A DNA stretch of 52,471 bases from Prevotella sp. (GTDB taxonomy: Bacteria > Bacteroidota > Bacteroidia > Bacteroidales > Bacteroidaceae), in NCBI GenBank assembly GCA_017443345.1, contig JAFSNR010000191.1, forward strand, positions 1-52,471, read 5' to 3'. Below, piece by piece: positions 28,669 to 38,726 of the stretch (positions within the stretch are counted from its first letter, which is position 1; the number at the start of each line of letters is the position of its first letter). The translations under genes and the position numbers were made by a program. A model generated the notes under the pieces. That model saw nothing but the letters and a program-made list of their open reading frames with translations. It did no database searches and was not told the DNA's origin.

Positions 28669-30606
28669 ATGAAATACGGATTTGTCAATGTGGCTGCAGC
28701 CGTTCCTACGGTGAAGGTAGCCGATGTGGAGTACAATGTACAACAGCTCGAGAGCATCATCGCTCAGGCCGAGGGACGAGGCGTGGAAGTGATCGTCTTC
28801 CCTGAGCTCTGTCTGACGGGCTATACCTGCCAGGATCTTTTCAAAGAGCAACTGTTGCTCGACCGTGCAGAAGAAGCCATTATCATGTTGCTCGATTTCA
28901 CACGTAAGCTCGATATCATTTGTATTGTTGGTACTCCACTATTAATCAATGGATTATTATATAATTGTGCAGTAGTAATTCAAGGTGGTAATATCATGGG
29001 TATTGTCCCCAAGACCTATCTGCCCAACTATGGTGAGTTCTATGAGAAGCGTTGGTTTGCCTCTGCTCAGGATCTGAATCCTGCTGATATCTACTTTGCA
29101 GGTAGCACGATCCACGTGAGTGCTGAGCCTCAGATCTTTGTGACTGGCGATGGTATGAAGTTTGGTGTCGAGATTTGCGAAGATGTCTGGGCACCTATTC
29201 CTCCCAGCAACAATCTGGCTCTGGCAGGAGCTGATATCATCTTCAACCTCTCTGCCAGCGACGAGCTTATTGGAAAACACGCTTATCTCAAGTCGCTCCT
29301 GGCCCAGCAGAGTGCACGCCTGATCAGTGGCTATGTTTATGCCAGCAGTGGATTTGGTGAGTCTACTCAGGATGTGGTCTATGGTGGCAACGCGATGTTG
29401 TTCGAGAATGGCAAATTGCTGGTCGAAGGCTCACGTTTCTCCCTACAGCCACAGATCCAGTCGTGTCAGATCGATATCGAGAAACTGCGTGCTGAGCGTC
29501 GTGAGAACACCACGTTCATCAATGCCCAGCGAGGTGCTCATGCTTCTGAGACAGCTCTCAAGCATGTCACACCACGCGACTTTGTCCTGACGCGTGACAT
29601 CGATCCCCATCCGTTTATTCCGAAAGACGATGATATGCAGGCCTCCTGCGAGGAAATCCTGAATATCCAGGTGGCAGGTCTCGTTAAGCGTCTCTACCAT
29701 ATCAATGCCCAGAAGGCCGTGATTGGCATCAGTGGTGGACTCGACTCCACACTGGCCCTGCTCGTGACGGTGAAAGCCTTCGACAAACTCAATATCGATC
29801 GCAAGGGCATTATCGGTATCACGATGCCTGGTTTCGGAACCACGGACCGTACTTATCAGAATGCCTTGAAGCTGATGCAGACACTTGGGGTCTCTATCCG
29901 TGAGATCAGTATTGGCAAGGCTGTTACCCAGCATTTCGAGGATATCGGTCAGGATCCGAAGGTACACGATATCACCTACGAGAACTCGCAGGCTCGCGAA
30001 CGCACACAGATCCTGATGGACGTTGCCAACAAGGAGAATGCGATTGTCGTGGGCACAGGCGACCTCTCAGAGTTGGCCTTGGGATGGGCCACCTATAATG
30101 GCGACCACATGTCGATGTATGGTGTGAACGCAGGTGTTCCCAAGACGCTTATCCGTTATCTCGTCAGCTACGTGGCAGGTGAGATGGCTACAGAGACTCT
30201 GCTCGACATCATCGATACCCCGATTTCGCCTGAGTTGATCCCTGCTGACGAGATGGGAAACATCAAGCAGAAGACAGAAGATCTGGTGGGTCCTTACGAA
30301 CTCCACGATTTCTTCATCTATTACTTCATGCGTTATGGTTTCAGTCCCAAGAAGATTTTCCTGTTGGCCCAGCGTGCCTTCTGTACACCTTCTCCCGTAA
30401 CAGGTCGTGAGGAACTCTATACGGAGGATGTCGTGAAGAAATGGCTCACCACCTTCTGTCGACGTTTCTTCACCCAACAGTTCAAGCGCAGTTGTCTGCC
30501 CGATGGCCCAAAGGTGGGTAGTGTGAGCCTCTCGCCTCGTGGTGACTGGCGCATGCCCAGCGATGCCTCTTCTAATATCTGGTTAAAGGAGTGCGCAGAA
30601 CTATAG
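28669..30606 (+). CDS. nadE: Glutamine-dependent NAD+ synthetase
   Basis: 645 aa. The N-terminal nitrilase-type glutaminase (about 1-290) has E46 (VFPELCLTG), a Lys in VPKTYLPNY and catalytic C170 (GVEICEDVW). The C-terminal synthetase domain has the pyrophosphate loop ISGGLDSTLAL (about 354-364). It amidates nicotinic acid adenine dinucleotide with ATP and glutamine, the last step of NAD synthesis. It converges with clpC. Confidence 0.95.
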   Translation: MKYGFVNVAAAVPTVKVADVEYNVQQLESIIAQAEGRGVEVIVFPELCLTGYTCQDLFKEQLLLDRAEEAIIMLLDFTRKLDIICIVGTPLLINGLLYNCAVVIQGGNIMGIVPKTYLPNYGEFYEKRWFASAQDLNPADIYFAGSTIHVSAEPQIFVTGDGMKFGVEICEDVWAPIPPSNNLALAGADIIFNLSASDELIGKHAYLKSLLAQQSARLISGYVYASSGFGESTQDVVYGGNAMLFENGKLLVEGSRFSLQPQIQSCQIDIEKLRAERRENTTFINAQRGAHASETALKHVTPRDFVLTRDIDPHPFIPKDDDMQASCEEILNIQVAGLVKRLYHINAQKAVIGISGGLDSTLALLVTVKAFDKLNIDRKGIIGITMPGFGTTDRTYQNALKLMQTLGVSIREISIGKAVTQHFEDIGQDPKVHDITYENSQARERTQILMDVANKENAIVVGTGDLSELALGWATYNGDHMSMYGVNAGVPKTLIRYLVSYVAGEMATETLLDIIDTPISPELIPADEMGNIKQKTEDLVGPYELHDFFIYYFMRYGFSPKKIFLLAQRAFCTPSPVTGREELYTEDVVKKWLTTFCRRFFTQQFKRSCLPDGPKVGSVSLSPRGDWRMPSDASSNIWLKECAEL

Positions 30607-30610
30607 AAGA

Positions 30611-30641
30611 AAAATGAGCTAGCTGAATGCTAGCTCATTTT
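30611..30641. terminator. Bidirectional terminator shared by nadE and clpC
   Basis: Perfect 13-bp inverted repeat AAAATGAGCTAGC / GCTAGCTCATTTT with a 5-base loop and T-rich flanks in both directions. It includes the last codons and stop of clpC (ending at 30619), so coding and terminator sequence are shared. Confidence 0.85.
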
Positions 30642-33150
30642 CTTTCAATGTGATATGAATCGTGGCGCCTGGTTCGAGGTTGCCATTGACGATCAGGTCG
30701 CTGATACCATCCTCGATATAATTCTGGATGGCTCGTTTCAGAGGACGTGCACCAAACTGTACATCGTAGCCCTTCGTCGCCACAAACTCCTTGGCATCTT
30801 CTGCGAGGTCGATGTGATAGCCCATCTGTTCAATGCGCTGATAGAGTCCCTTCAGTTCTACGTCGATGATCTTCTTGATAGCCTCCAGATCGAGCTGGTC
30901 GAAGGTGATGATCTCATCCAGACGGTTCAGGAACTCAGGCGAGAACTGCTTCGAGAGTGCCTTCTGCACGATGTCACGAGCGTGCTGCTTGTCCTTCTCG
31001 TTCAGTGCCAGTGCCGAACTGTTGCCTGCACTGAAGCCCACACCACGTCCGAAGTCCTTCAGTTGTCGTGTTCCTGCGTTTGAGGTCATGATGATCACCG
31101 TATTACGGAAGTCGATGAATCGTCCGTTACCATCCGTCATGCGACCCTCGTCGAGCACTTGCAGCAACATATTGAACACGTTGCCATGCGCCTTCTCGAT
31201 CTCGTCAAGCAGTACAATGGAGTAGGGATGACGACGTACGCGCTCTGTCAGCTGTCCGCCTTCCTCATATCCTACGTATCCTGGAGGTGCACCGATCAGT
31301 CTCGAGGTGTTGAAGCTCTCTGTATATTCGCTCATATCGATACGGATCAGGGCGTCACTACTGCCAAACATGAACTCAGCCAGTTTCTTGGCGAGATAGG
31401 TCTTACCCACACCCGTAGGTCCGAGGAACATGAACACGCCAATCGGGTGGTTGGGATCCTTCAGTCCTACACGGTTGCGCTGGATGGCCTTCACCATCTT
31501 CTCGATAGCTGCATCCTGACCGATAACAGCGTTCTTCAGTTCCTGGGCCATACCCTTCAGACGGATACCTTCCTCCTCAGCCATCCGCTGGGCAGGTACA
31601 CCTGTCATCATCGAGACAACCTCAGCCACTTGTTCGGCATCGACCACCTGGCGCTCCTCGCCTTCGCCCTTCGTCCAACGCTCGTTGAGCAGCTTCAGTT
31701 CCGTCTCAAGCACCGTCTGACGGTCTCTGTAGCCAGCTGCGAGTTCAAAGTTCTGATTTCTCACTGCCAACTGCTTCTTCTCCTTGATGCTGGCAATCTC
31801 CTTTTCCTTCTCAGCGATCTCTGGTGGCATCTGTGTATTACCAAGATGTACGCGCGAGCCAGTCTCGTCGAGTGCGTCGATGGCCTTGTCGGGCATAAAG
31901 CGGTCTGTCACATAGCGGTCTGTCAATTTGACACATGCCATGAGCGCCTCGTCCGTATAGCTCACGTGGTGATGCTGCTCGTAGCGGTCCTTGATGTTAT
32001 GGAGTATCTGCAGCGTCTCCTCGTTGGTCGTAGGCTCCACCTGCACCTTCTGGAATCTGCGTTCCAGGGCTCCGTCCTTCTCAATCGAGTTACGGTATTC
32101 GTCGAGCGTTGTGGCTCCGATACACTGGATGGTACCACGTGCCAGCGCAGGTTTCATGATGTTGGCTGCATCCATCGAACCAGGTGTCGAACCAGCTCCG
32201 ATGATGGTGTGAATCTCGTCGATGAAGACGATGACGTCAGGGTTCGACTCGAGTTCTTTCATTAGTGCCTTCAGACGTTCCTCAAACTGTCCGCGATACT
32301 TCGTGCCTGCTACGACACCTGTCATATCGAGCGTATAGATACGCTTGCCGAAGAGCATGGGACTCGTGTGGTGCGAGTTGATCAGCTGTGCCAGTCCTTC
32401 TACGATGGCGCTCTTACCCACACCAGGCTCACCGATCAGGATGGGGTTGTTCTTCTTCCTGCGTCCCAGGATCTCGATGATGCGCTGTATCTCGCGCTCG
32501 CGACCTACGCAGGGGTCGAGCTTACCTTCTGCTGCTGCCTGTGTCAGGTCCGTACCGAAGGTGTCGAGTACTGGCGTCTTCGAACTGGTCTTCTTCTGGG
32601 CAGTGGTCGTGGTGCTACCAGCATTGTTGGTGGCGCCTGGCTTGCTACCCGTCTCCTCGTATTCATCCTCATCCTCGTCTGGAAGTCCGATGCCGTTGGT
32701 CACATTATTGTTTTGCGGGGCGAAAAGCATCGCCATCGCATCATCATAATTCATATTGTTCAATTCTAATACTTGTTTGGCCCCGTTGTTCACTGCGTCG
32801 TGCAGGATGGCGAGCAACAGGTGCTGTTCGTCTACTTTGGTCGTTCTCTGTATTCTGGCTTCGAGCACGGCCAGCTTCAGGATGTTGCTGGCTTTCTCGT
32901 TGAGCACGAGGTCGGTGGTGTGTATAGGCACGTTGATCTCGTCTTCCCTCACACGCTGTTCCAGTTCGTACTTCACCGCCTGCAGGTTCATGTCGAGCCT
33001 GTGGAAGAGGTCTATCACGGGGCCTCCCTTGCTTCGGAGCATCCCCAGCAACAGGTGTTCGGGGCCTACGCTCCGACTCGCCAGTCTGGCTGCTTCCTCG
33101 CGCGAAAAGGCAAGAATCTCAGAGACTTTTGGTGAAAACTGACTTGTCAT
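30619..33150 (-). CDS. clpC: ATP-dependent Clp protease ATP-binding subunit, ClpC type
   Basis: 843 aa from ATG 33150 ([13 protein letters not shown]); the frame runs up to 33207 but that passes through the -7 box. Clp N-domain repeats at about 1-140, an acidic and Gly/Thr-rich linker, NBD1 with Walker A GEPGVGKS, a UVR-like segment ([12 protein letters not shown]), NBD2 with GPTGVGKT and IDMSEYTE. The VGF tripeptide in GRGVGFSAG is at the place of the ClpP-binding loop, which argues for ClpC over the disaggregase ClpB. It unfolds proteins for ClpP. Confidence 0.9.
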   Translation of the reverse strand: MTSQFSPKVSEILAFSREEAARLASRSVGPEHLLLGMLRSKGGPVIDLFHRLDMNLQAVKYELEQRVREDEINVPIHTTDLVLNEKASNILKLAVLEARIQRTTKVDEQHLLLAILHDAVNNGAKQVLELNNMNYDDAMAMLFAPQNNNVTNGIGLPDEDEDEYEETGSKPGATNNAGSTTTTAQKKTSSKTPVLDTFGTDLTQAAAEGKLDPCVGREREIQRIIEILGRRKKNNPILIGEPGVGKSAIVEGLAQLINSHHTSPMLFGKRIYTLDMTGVVAGTKYRGQFEERLKALMKELESNPDVIVFIDEIHTIIGAGSTPGSMDAANIMKPALARGTIQCIGATTLDEYRNSIEKDGALERRFQKVQVEPTTNEETLQILHNIKDRYEQHHHVSYTDEALMACVKLTDRYVTDRFMPDKAIDALDETGSRVHLGNTQMPPEIAEKEKEIASIKEKKQLAVRNQNFELAAGYRDRQTVLETELKLLNERWTKGEGEERQVVDAEQVAEVVSMMTGVPAQRMAEEEGIRLKGMAQELKNAVIGQDAAIEKMVKAIQRNRVGLKDPNHPIGVFMFLGPTGVGKTYLAKKLAEFMFGSSDALIRIDMSEYTESFNTSRLIGAPPGYVGYEEGGQLTERVRRHPYSIVLLDEIEKAHGNVFNMLLQVLDEGRMTDGNGRFIDFRNTVIIMTSNAGTRQLKDFGRGVGFSAGNSSALALNEKDKQHARDIVQKALSKQFSPEFLNRLDEIITFDQLDLEAIKKIIDVELKGLYQRIEQMGYHIDLAEDAKEFVATKGYDVQFGARPLKRAIQNYIEDGISDLIVNGNLEPGATIHITLKENELAFS

Positions 33151-33177
33151 ATTACTACTATATTCCTTTCTATGTTG

Positions 33178-33185
33178 CAAAGATA
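33178..33185 (-). promoter_or_regulatory. -7 box of clpC
   Basis: Minus strand TATCTTTG, followed 27 bases later by the ATG at 33150. TTTG copies occur 12 and 24 bases upstream, neither at the ideal distance. No CIRCE-type hairpin is seen. Confidence 0.6.
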
Positions 33186-33250
33186 CAACATTTTCTGCAA
33201 ACATCATGCCAAAAAAGGATAAAAACTTTCATTTAAAATAGCTTAAAAGG

Positions 33251-33282
33251 TTTGGTAAGTCGGAAAAAAATGAGTACCTTTG
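33251..33282 (+). promoter_or_regulatory. gyrA promoter
   Basis: TTTG (33251-33254), 20 bases, TACCTTTG (33275-33282): full consensus. The leader is about 85 bases and ends in an A-rich tract with GTAAAAAAGTAAAAAAATAA before the ATG. Confidence 0.82.
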
Positions 33283-33372
33283 CACGGTTTAAAACGCGTC
33301 AGAGGGGCTGAAAAGTGCCTTAAACGCAAAATCTTGAAAAAGTACAAAGGTAAAAAAGTAAAAAAATAAGAA

Positions 33373-35913
33373 ATGGATCAAACATTTGACAACGACAGAA
33401 TTATTAAGATCAACATCGAGGAGGAAATGAAGTCCAGCTACATCGACTACTCTATGTCAGTCATTGTGGCACGTGCCCTTCCCGATGTTCGCGACGGCTT
33501 TAAGCCCGTACATCGCCGTATCCTCTACGGTATGATGAACATCAACAACGTCTCCACCCAACCTTATAAGAAATGTGCGCGCGTCGTAGGTGAGGTGCTT
33601 GGTAAGTACCACCCTCATGGCGACTCCTCAGTCTATGGAGCCCTCGTCCGTATGGCTCAGGACTGGAACATGCGTTATACGCTCGTTGATGGTCAGGGTA
33701 ACTTCGGATCTGTCGACGGTGACTCGCCTGCAGCCATGCGTTACACTGAGTGCCGTCTCTCCAAGATGGGTGAGCATATCATGGACGACCTCGACAAGGA
33801 GACCGTTGATATGGCCCCCAACTTCGACGACTCGCTGACAGAGCCCACCGTCATGCCTACCAAGATTCCTAACCTGCTGGTGAATGGTGGTAACGGTATT
33901 GCCGTCGGTATGGCTACGAACATGCCAACTCACAACCTGGCAGAGGTCATCGATGGCTGCTGTGCCTATATCGACAACCCCGATATCGATACCGACGGAC
34001 TGATGGAGTTCATCCCAGGTCCCGATTTCCCCACTGGTGCCTATATCTATGGACTCCAGGGTGTGCGCGATGCCTACGAGACAGGTCGTGGCCGTATCGT
34101 GATGCGTGCGAAGGCCGAGATTGAGAGTGGTGAAACCCACGACAAGATTGTCGTCACCGAGATTCCCTATGGCGTCAACAAGGCCGATCTCGTGGCTTAT
34201 ATTGCCGATCTGGCCAACCAGCATAAGATTGAGGGCGTGGCCAATGTCAACGATGAGTCAGGTCGTCAGGGTATGCGTATCGTGGTCGATGTGAAGCGCG
34301 ATGCCAATGCCAATGTGCTGCTCAACAAACTCTTTAAGATGACCGCTCTTCAGAGCTCATTCTCAGTGAATAACATTGCTCTGGTCAAGGGTCGTCCTCG
34401 TCTGCTTTCTCTCAAGGAGTGCGTCAAGTATTTCGTCGAGCATCGTCACGATGTGACCATCCGTCGCACGAAGTACGATCTGCGTAAGGCCCAGGAGCGT
34501 GCCCATATCCTCGAAGGCTTAATCATCGCCGTGAACAATATCGACGAGGTGGTTCGCATCATCCGTAACAGTGATACACCTTCTGATGCCCAGCGTAACC
34601 TCGAGCAGCGTTTCAACCTCGACGAGCTCCAGTCAAAGGCCATCGTCGATATGCGACTCTCTCAGCTGACAGGTCTGCGTGTCGAGCAGCTTCATCAGGA
34701 GTTCGACGATCTGCAGAAGCTCATTGCCGACTTGCAGGAGATTCTCGACAATCCTGAGCGTTGCAAGGAAGTGATGAAGAACGATCTGCTCGAAGTGAAG
34801 GAGAAGTATGGCGACGAGCGTCGCACGGAGATCATTCCCTTCGATCACGAGTTCAATGCCGAGGACTTCTATCCCGATGATCCTGTGGTCATTACGATTT
34901 CTCACATGGGCTATATCAAGCGCACCCACCTCGACGAGTTCCACGAGCAGGGCAGAGGAGGCGTCGGAGCCAAGGCAGCCCGTCATCGCGACAACGACTT
35001 CACCGAGTATATCTATCCTGCCACGATGCACAACACGTTGCTCTTCTTCACCCAGAAGGGACGCTGCTACTGGCAGAAGTGCTACGAGATTCCTGAGGGC
35101 GACAAGAACTCGAAGGGTCGCGCCATCCAGAATATGCTCAATATCGAGCCCGACGACGCCATCAACGCCGTTCTGCGCATCAAGAACTTCAACGACAGCG
35201 AGTTTGTCAACTCCCACTATGTGGTCTTCGCCACGAAGCAGGGTATCATCAAGAAGACCTGTCTCGAGGCCTATAGCCGTCCACGTGCCAACGGTGTGAT
35301 CGCCATCAATATCAACGAGGGCGACGAGGTGGTAGGCGTTCGTCTGACCAACGGCCATAACGAGCTCTTGCTGGCCAATCGTAACGGCCGTGCCGTACGC
35401 TTCGATGAGAATGATGTACGCACGATGGGCCGTGTGGCTACTGGTGTCATCGGTATGCGTCTCGACGGAGGCGACGATGAGGTCGTAGGTATGGTTTGCG
35501 TCAACGATCCTCAGGCTGAGACCATCATGGTTGTCAGCGAGAATGGCTACGGCAAGCGTTCCGAGGTCGAGGACTATCGCAAGACCCTGCGTGGTGCCAA
35601 GGGTGTTAAGACCCTCGCCATCACTGAGAAGACAGGCCGTCTGGTGGCCATCAAGGTGGTGACCGACGAGAACGACCTGATGATCATCAACAAGAGTGGT
35701 ATCCTCATCCGTCTGAAGGTGGCCGATGTTCGTGTCATGGGCCGTAACACCCAGGGTGTGCGCCTGATCAACCTCACGAAGAAGAACGACACCATCGCCA
35801 GTGTCTGCAAGGTACAGCACACGGAGGATGATGACGATATCGAGGAGGCTGAGATCGCTACTGAGGCATCAGCCGAGGCCGATGCCCCGTTGATTCAGAC
35901 CCCCGAGGATTAA
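33373..35913 (+). CDS. gyrA: DNA gyrase subunit A
   Basis: 846 aa. Catalytic Tyr124 is in [10 protein letters not shown]. The GyrA box-like [11 protein letters not shown] in the C-terminal half and an acidic tail ([19 protein letters not shown]) support gyrase rather than ParC. In the quinolone-determining region [11 protein letters not shown], Ser85 matches E. coli Ser83 and Gly89 stands where E. coli has Asp87. Introduces negative supercoils with GyrB (not in the window). Confidence 0.95.
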   Translation: MDQTFDNDRIIKINIEEEMKSSYIDYSMSVIVARALPDVRDGFKPVHRRILYGMMNINNVSTQPYKKCARVVGEVLGKYHPHGDSSVYGALVRMAQDWNMRYTLVDGQGNFGSVDGDSPAAMRYTECRLSKMGEHIMDDLDKETVDMAPNFDDSLTEPTVMPTKIPNLLVNGGNGIAVGMATNMPTHNLAEVIDGCCAYIDNPDIDTDGLMEFIPGPDFPTGAYIYGLQGVRDAYETGRGRIVMRAKAEIESGETHDKIVVTEIPYGVNKADLVAYIADLANQHKIEGVANVNDESGRQGMRIVVDVKRDANANVLLNKLFKMTALQSSFSVNNIALVKGRPRLLSLKECVKYFVEHRHDVTIRRTKYDLRKAQERAHILEGLIIAVNNIDEVVRIIRNSDTPSDAQRNLEQRFNLDELQSKAIVDMRLSQLTGLRVEQLHQEFDDLQKLIADLQEILDNPERCKEVMKNDLLEVKEKYGDERRTEIIPFDHEFNAEDFYPDDPVVITISHMGYIKRTHLDEFHEQGRGGVGAKAARHRDNDFTEYIYPATMHNTLLFFTQKGRCYWQKCYEIPEGDKNSKGRAIQNMLNIEPDDAINAVLRIKNFNDSEFVNSHYVVFATKQGIIKKTCLEAYSRPRANGVIAININEGDEVVGVRLTNGHNELLLANRNGRAVRFDENDVRTMGRVATGVIGMRLDGGDDEVVGMVCVNDPQAETIMVVSENGYGKRSEVEDYRKTLRGAKGVKTLAITEKTGRLVAIKVVTDENDLMIINKSGILIRLKVADVRVMGRNTQGVRLINLTKKNDTIASVCKVQHTEDDDDIEEAEIATEASAEADAPLIQTPED

Positions 35914-35989
35914 ACCATCGTGACACTCATACGTCAAACGAGAAAAAAGTGTAAAATAACAATAGTTCTAACCAAATTTTTAAAGGCTT

Positions 35990-37204
35990 ATGAAAAAATT
36001 ATTGATGATGGCAGTGATGCTGGTAGCCAGCGCTACAGCATTTGCCGGTGACAGTGACGCTTTGAAGGCTATCCTCAAGGCAAAGACCTATGCAGAAGCC
36101 GAGCAGCTCGTTAAGAGCAGCATCGACCAGCTTGCCAATGCTCAGGAGAAGGCTAAGGCCTACAACAAGCTCGTTGACCTCGCTTACGAGGCATTCAGTG
36201 AGCAGAGCGCTATCCAGACCGAGAACCAGGTAGCCAAGCAGATGGGTAAGGAAGAGAAGCCCGTCGACGAGAAGCTCATGTCAGAGATGGCTTATGCTGC
36301 TCTCATCGCTGCTCAGGAGTGCGACAAGTTCGACCAGCAGCCCAACGAGAAGGGTAAGGTTTCTCCGAAGTTCGCCAAGAAGAATGCTGAGCGTCTGTGG
36401 ACAGCTCCCCGTAACCAGCTCGTCAATGCCGGTCAGGAGGCTCTCACCGCTCGCGACAACGCTATGGCACGCAAGTACTGGCAGCTCTTTGCTGAGTCAA
36501 ATCAGTTCGCTATGTTCAAGGAGTGCGACCGTGAGGCTCAGAAGCCATTCTTCGGTCAGGTAGCTCGCTTCGCTGCTGTCTTCGCTTTCCAGGATAAGGA
36601 TATGGACAAGGCCCTCGAACTGGCCGAGATCGCTATGCAGGATCCTGAGGAGAAGGAGAACGCCCTGAACCTCAAGCTCGAGATCCTCGGTGGTGAGCTC
36701 AAGACCAAGGACGACTCAGTGAAGTTCTGCAACCAGCTGAAGGAGATCTATGCCAACGACAAGAACGACGGTGTGATGGAGAAGCTCTACAACGTACTGC
36801 TCGGCCTTGGCGACGAGGCTGCTGCTTACAAGATCCTCGACAACGCCCTCGCAGAGAACCCCAACAACTTCGTAGCCCTCGCTGACAAGGGTCTCGCCCT
36901 GCTTCAGGCATCAAAGGCTGCTGAGGCAGTGACCTATCTGAAGAAGGCCTTCGAGGTAAAGCCCGACAATGCTATCATCGCCACCTATGCAGGTACCGCT
37001 TTCAGCGTACAGGCTCAGGTGACAGAGGATGCAGCCAAGAAGAAGGAGCTTTACAAGCAGGCCATCGAGTTGTTCGACAAGGCTAAGGAGCTCGATCCCG
37101 ACCGTCTGCAGAGCAACTGGGGTTACAACCGTTACAATGCCTACTACAACTACTACGGTGCAGATGCACCTGAGACTCAGCAGGCAGAGGCCGACAGCAA
37201 ATAA
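35990..37204 (+). CDS. TPR-repeat periplasmic protein
   Basis: 404 aa with a signal peptide (about 1-19, MMAVMLVASATAFA). The rest is alpha-helical with TPR-like pairs in the second half (ALAENPNNFVALADKGLALL, AVTYLKKAFEVKPDNAIIAT, AIELFDKAKELDPDR). The C-terminus is NY-rich (GYNRYNAYYNYYG). No enzyme motif. Probably an exported scaffold protein. It follows gyrA by 76 bases and ends at a strong terminator. Function unknown. Confidence 0.75.
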   Translation: MKKLLMMAVMLVASATAFAGDSDALKAILKAKTYAEAEQLVKSSIDQLANAQEKAKAYNKLVDLAYEAFSEQSAIQTENQVAKQMGKEEKPVDEKLMSEMAYAALIAAQECDKFDQQPNEKGKVSPKFAKKNAERLWTAPRNQLVNAGQEALTARDNAMARKYWQLFAESNQFAMFKECDREAQKPFFGQVARFAAVFAFQDKDMDKALELAEIAMQDPEEKENALNLKLEILGGELKTKDDSVKFCNQLKEIYANDKNDGVMEKLYNVLLGLGDEAAAYKILDNALAENPNNFVALADKGLALLQASKAAEAVTYLKKAFEVKPDNAIIATYAGTAFSVQAQVTEDAAKKKELYKQAIELFDKAKELDPDRLQSNWGYNRYNAYYNYYGADAPETQQAEADSK

Positions 37205-37225
37205 TGCCCCCGTCAGTCTTAAAAC

Positions 37226-37263
37226 AAAATCCCCGTCCACATTTTCTGGACGGGGATTTTTTT
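37226..37263. terminator. Terminator after the TPR gene
   Basis: Stem AAAATCCCCGTCCA / TGGACGGGGATTTT with a 7-base loop and T-run to 37263. A-rich bases on the left side give a usable T-run on the minus strand too, so it can serve the smalltalk gene at 37276 (minus). Confidence 0.9.
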
Positions 37264-37275
37264 AGACTTCAGGTC

Positions 37276-37377
37276 CTATAGACCCATGCAACTCGTAGCA
37301 CCCAGTGCTGTCAGCACAGCTGAGATAATCGAAGCGAGAATCTGCAGCGACCACTTAAGCGTTTCCTTCTTCGTCAT
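37276..37377 (-). CDS. Smalltalk-family mini-protein
   Basis: 33 aa: starts MTKKETLKWSLQILAS and ends ATSCMGL. A basic N-terminus, one membrane-length hydrophobic helix (about 9-27) and a cysteine near the end match the Bacteroidales small proteins that NCBI calls 'smalltalk'. These usually sit beside a HU-like gene and an amidase or peptidase gene; here the HU gene is directly upstream. An extended Shine-Dalgarno AAAGGAGGTGA lies just before the ATG, rare in this phylum, and strongly supports translation. Role unknown; a holin-like or membrane-signal role is only speculation. Confidence 0.72.
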   Translation of the reverse strand: MTKKETLKWSLQILASIISAVLTALGATSCMGL

Positions 37378-37380
37378 AGT

Positions 37381-37391
37381 TCACCTCCTTT
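37381..37391 (-). promoter_or_regulatory. Perfect Shine-Dalgarno of the smalltalk gene
   Basis: Minus strand AAAGGAGGTGA, four bases from the ATG at 37377. Immediately upstream is a heptad tract (GTTTACAGTTTACGG). Confidence 0.8.
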
Positions 37392-37419
37392 CCGTAAACT
37401 GTAAACCGTCAACTAAAGA

Positions 37420-38028
37420 CTAGTTGCCAAGGTCAAAACCACCGCTGTTCTCGGAACCCGAACCACCGGTCTCTGAGCCCGTCGAAGAGCCTCCGTTCTG
37501 CGCCTTCCACTCTGCCACAGCAGTGGCGATGGGCTTCAGGGTGGTCACGCTCTTCTCCTTGCCGTTGATAACGACCTTCTGAGTCGCGATGATGTTGCGA
37601 AGCTCCAGCGTGCAGTGATCCTTGAAAGCAGGGCCACAAAGGTTATCCAGCTTCGTGGAGTCAGGCAGGAAACGGATGTGGATTGCCTTAACGACATCGT
37701 TCGGATTCAGACCGTCCATAGCCGCAATGTTTGGTACAGCTGCATCCTTCTTCACCTCAGCGGTGGGGTAGAAGGTTCCCAGACTGCCCAGCTGAACGGG
37801 CACGCCCTGTGCGACGAGTTCGGGAAGACACTCAGTGATCTGCATCAGCACGCCCTCGACAATGGCACGTCCGTAGATCGAGCCGTGATCTGTCATGTGC
37901 TGTGCGAAACCTCGCAGACTCAGGGTCTTCTGCTGGTCTACCTCAGGATAATACTTACCATAGGCTGATGAGCCCTCGATTTTGTTCTGTCGGAGATTAA
38001 TCCCCATTGCAATTTTCTGTGTTGACAT
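37420..38028 (-). CDS. HU-HIG family DNA-binding protein
   Basis: 202 aa. The N-terminal two thirds (GINLRQNKIEGSSAYGKYYP ... GSLGTFYPTAEVKK ... IHIRFLPDS) fit the HU-like fold of the Bacteroidales HU-HIG family. The tail (GGSSTGSETGGSGSENSGG) is the glycine-rich type. Such proteins bind and bend DNA; they are common in phage-like and primase-containing modules of Bacteroidales. It is co-transcribed with the smalltalk gene and lies next to the palindrome/repeat region at 38244-38615, a possible binding target (inference). Confidence 0.82.
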   Translation of the reverse strand: MSTQKIAMGINLRQNKIEGSSAYGKYYPEVDQQKTLSLRGFAQHMTDHGSIYGRAIVEGVLMQITECLPELVAQGVPVQLGSLGTFYPTAEVKKDAAVPNIAAMDGLNPNDVVKAIHIRFLPDSTKLDNLCGPAFKDHCTLELRNIIATQKVVINGKEKSVTTLKPIATAVAEWKAQNGGSSTGSETGGSGSENSGGFDLGN

Positions 38029-38147
38029 AATTTTAAAATGTTGTTCGTAATATTAGATTCTGTGCGACCATCTACACCGGCTGGCCACCTACCGCTTTTT
38101 TATGTCTCTCATGATTGACTTTGCATTGTGATCTCTTAATCACACTG

Positions 38148-38179
38148 CAAAGGTACAAAAAAAAATAATACAAACCAAA
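38148..38179 (-). promoter_or_regulatory. Promoter of the HU-HIG/smalltalk operon
   Basis: On the minus strand TTTG (38179-38176), 20 bases, TACCTTTG (38155-38148). Full consensus. The leader is about 110 bases and contains a small GTGAT/ATCAC inverted repeat. Confidence 0.82.
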
Positions 38180-38243
38180 TTTTTCGCGAATTATTTTTCA
38201 ATTATTTTAGGGTATAAACATCCTCAAAAGGAGGTCATTTAAC

Positions 38244-38301
38244 CAGGTCGGCTACGATCGTCGATCAGGTCGGCTACGACTGCCCGCTTAGTCGGCTACG
38301 G
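38244..38301. repeat. Three direct repeats at 22-bp period, left of the palindrome
   Basis: CAGGTCGGCTACGA starts at 38244 and again at 38266; TTAGTCGGCTACGG starts at 38288. The 14-base core is conserved and the following 8 bases vary. The start-to-start distance is exactly 22 bases, two DNA turns, as in iterons. Confidence 0.8.
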
Positions 38302-38329
38302 TCATCATTCAGCTTCTAGAAGTACAGGG

Positions 38330-38497
38330 CGTAACACCGTAACACCGTAACATTAGGTTTTTTGTTTATACAAGCAAATGCTCTATATAATATATATCAT
38401 TAATAATATATTATAATATATTATTAATGATAATAAATAGTATGATTATTTAATCCACTATTGATTTTTCCTAATGTTACGGTGTTACGGTGTTACG
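38330..38497. repeat. Concentric double palindrome (28-bp arms plus 38-bp core)
   Basis: Outer perfect 28-bp inverted arms at 38330-38357 and 38470-38497, each made of CCGTAACA-type iterations ending in TTAGG. Inside lies a perfect 38-bp AT-only-core palindrome (38395-38432) with no loop. Both share the same centre, 38413.5. The 37-base segments between arm and core are unrelated but equal in length. It resembles a replication origin, recombination site or large hairpin element. Confidence 0.9.
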
Positions 38498-38517
38498 GCG
38501 TTGATTTTGAATGTCCA

Positions 38518-38615
38518 GTTGATTGACTTTCCTGATATGGTTGACATCCTTTTCTGAACAAGTTGACATCCTCATACTGGAATCGTTGACACTCTTCCTG
38601 AAAAAGTTGTCAATG
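38518..38615. repeat. Four to five direct repeats at about 22-bp period, right of the palindrome
   Basis: Units begin GTTGATTGAC (38518), GTTGACATCC (38540), GTTGACATCC (38562), GTTGACACTC (38585), with a partial GTTGTCAATG (38606). Steps are 22, 22, 23 and 21 bases. Each unit carries a later CTG(A/G)A motif. Confidence 0.78.
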
Positions 38616-38726
38616 TAAAATAAAATAGGGCGTGCATAACTGCAACTCACAAAGAAATCTATTTAATCTTTGACGGCTACAAAGATAGACATTTGTTTCC
38701 ATTTCTCCAAATTTCCAGCCATATAT

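Noticed and set aside
38330-38497. Ordinary MITE or insertion sequence with terminal inverted repeats
   Set aside because: The arms could pass as inverted repeats, but no target duplication is visible and the perfectly centred inner palindrome is not typical. Kept as an origin-like site, though a MITE is not excluded.
38244-38615. CRISPR array
   Set aside because: Repeats are 10-14 conserved bases with 8-12 variable bases at a 22-base step, too short for repeat-spacer units, and no cas gene is present.
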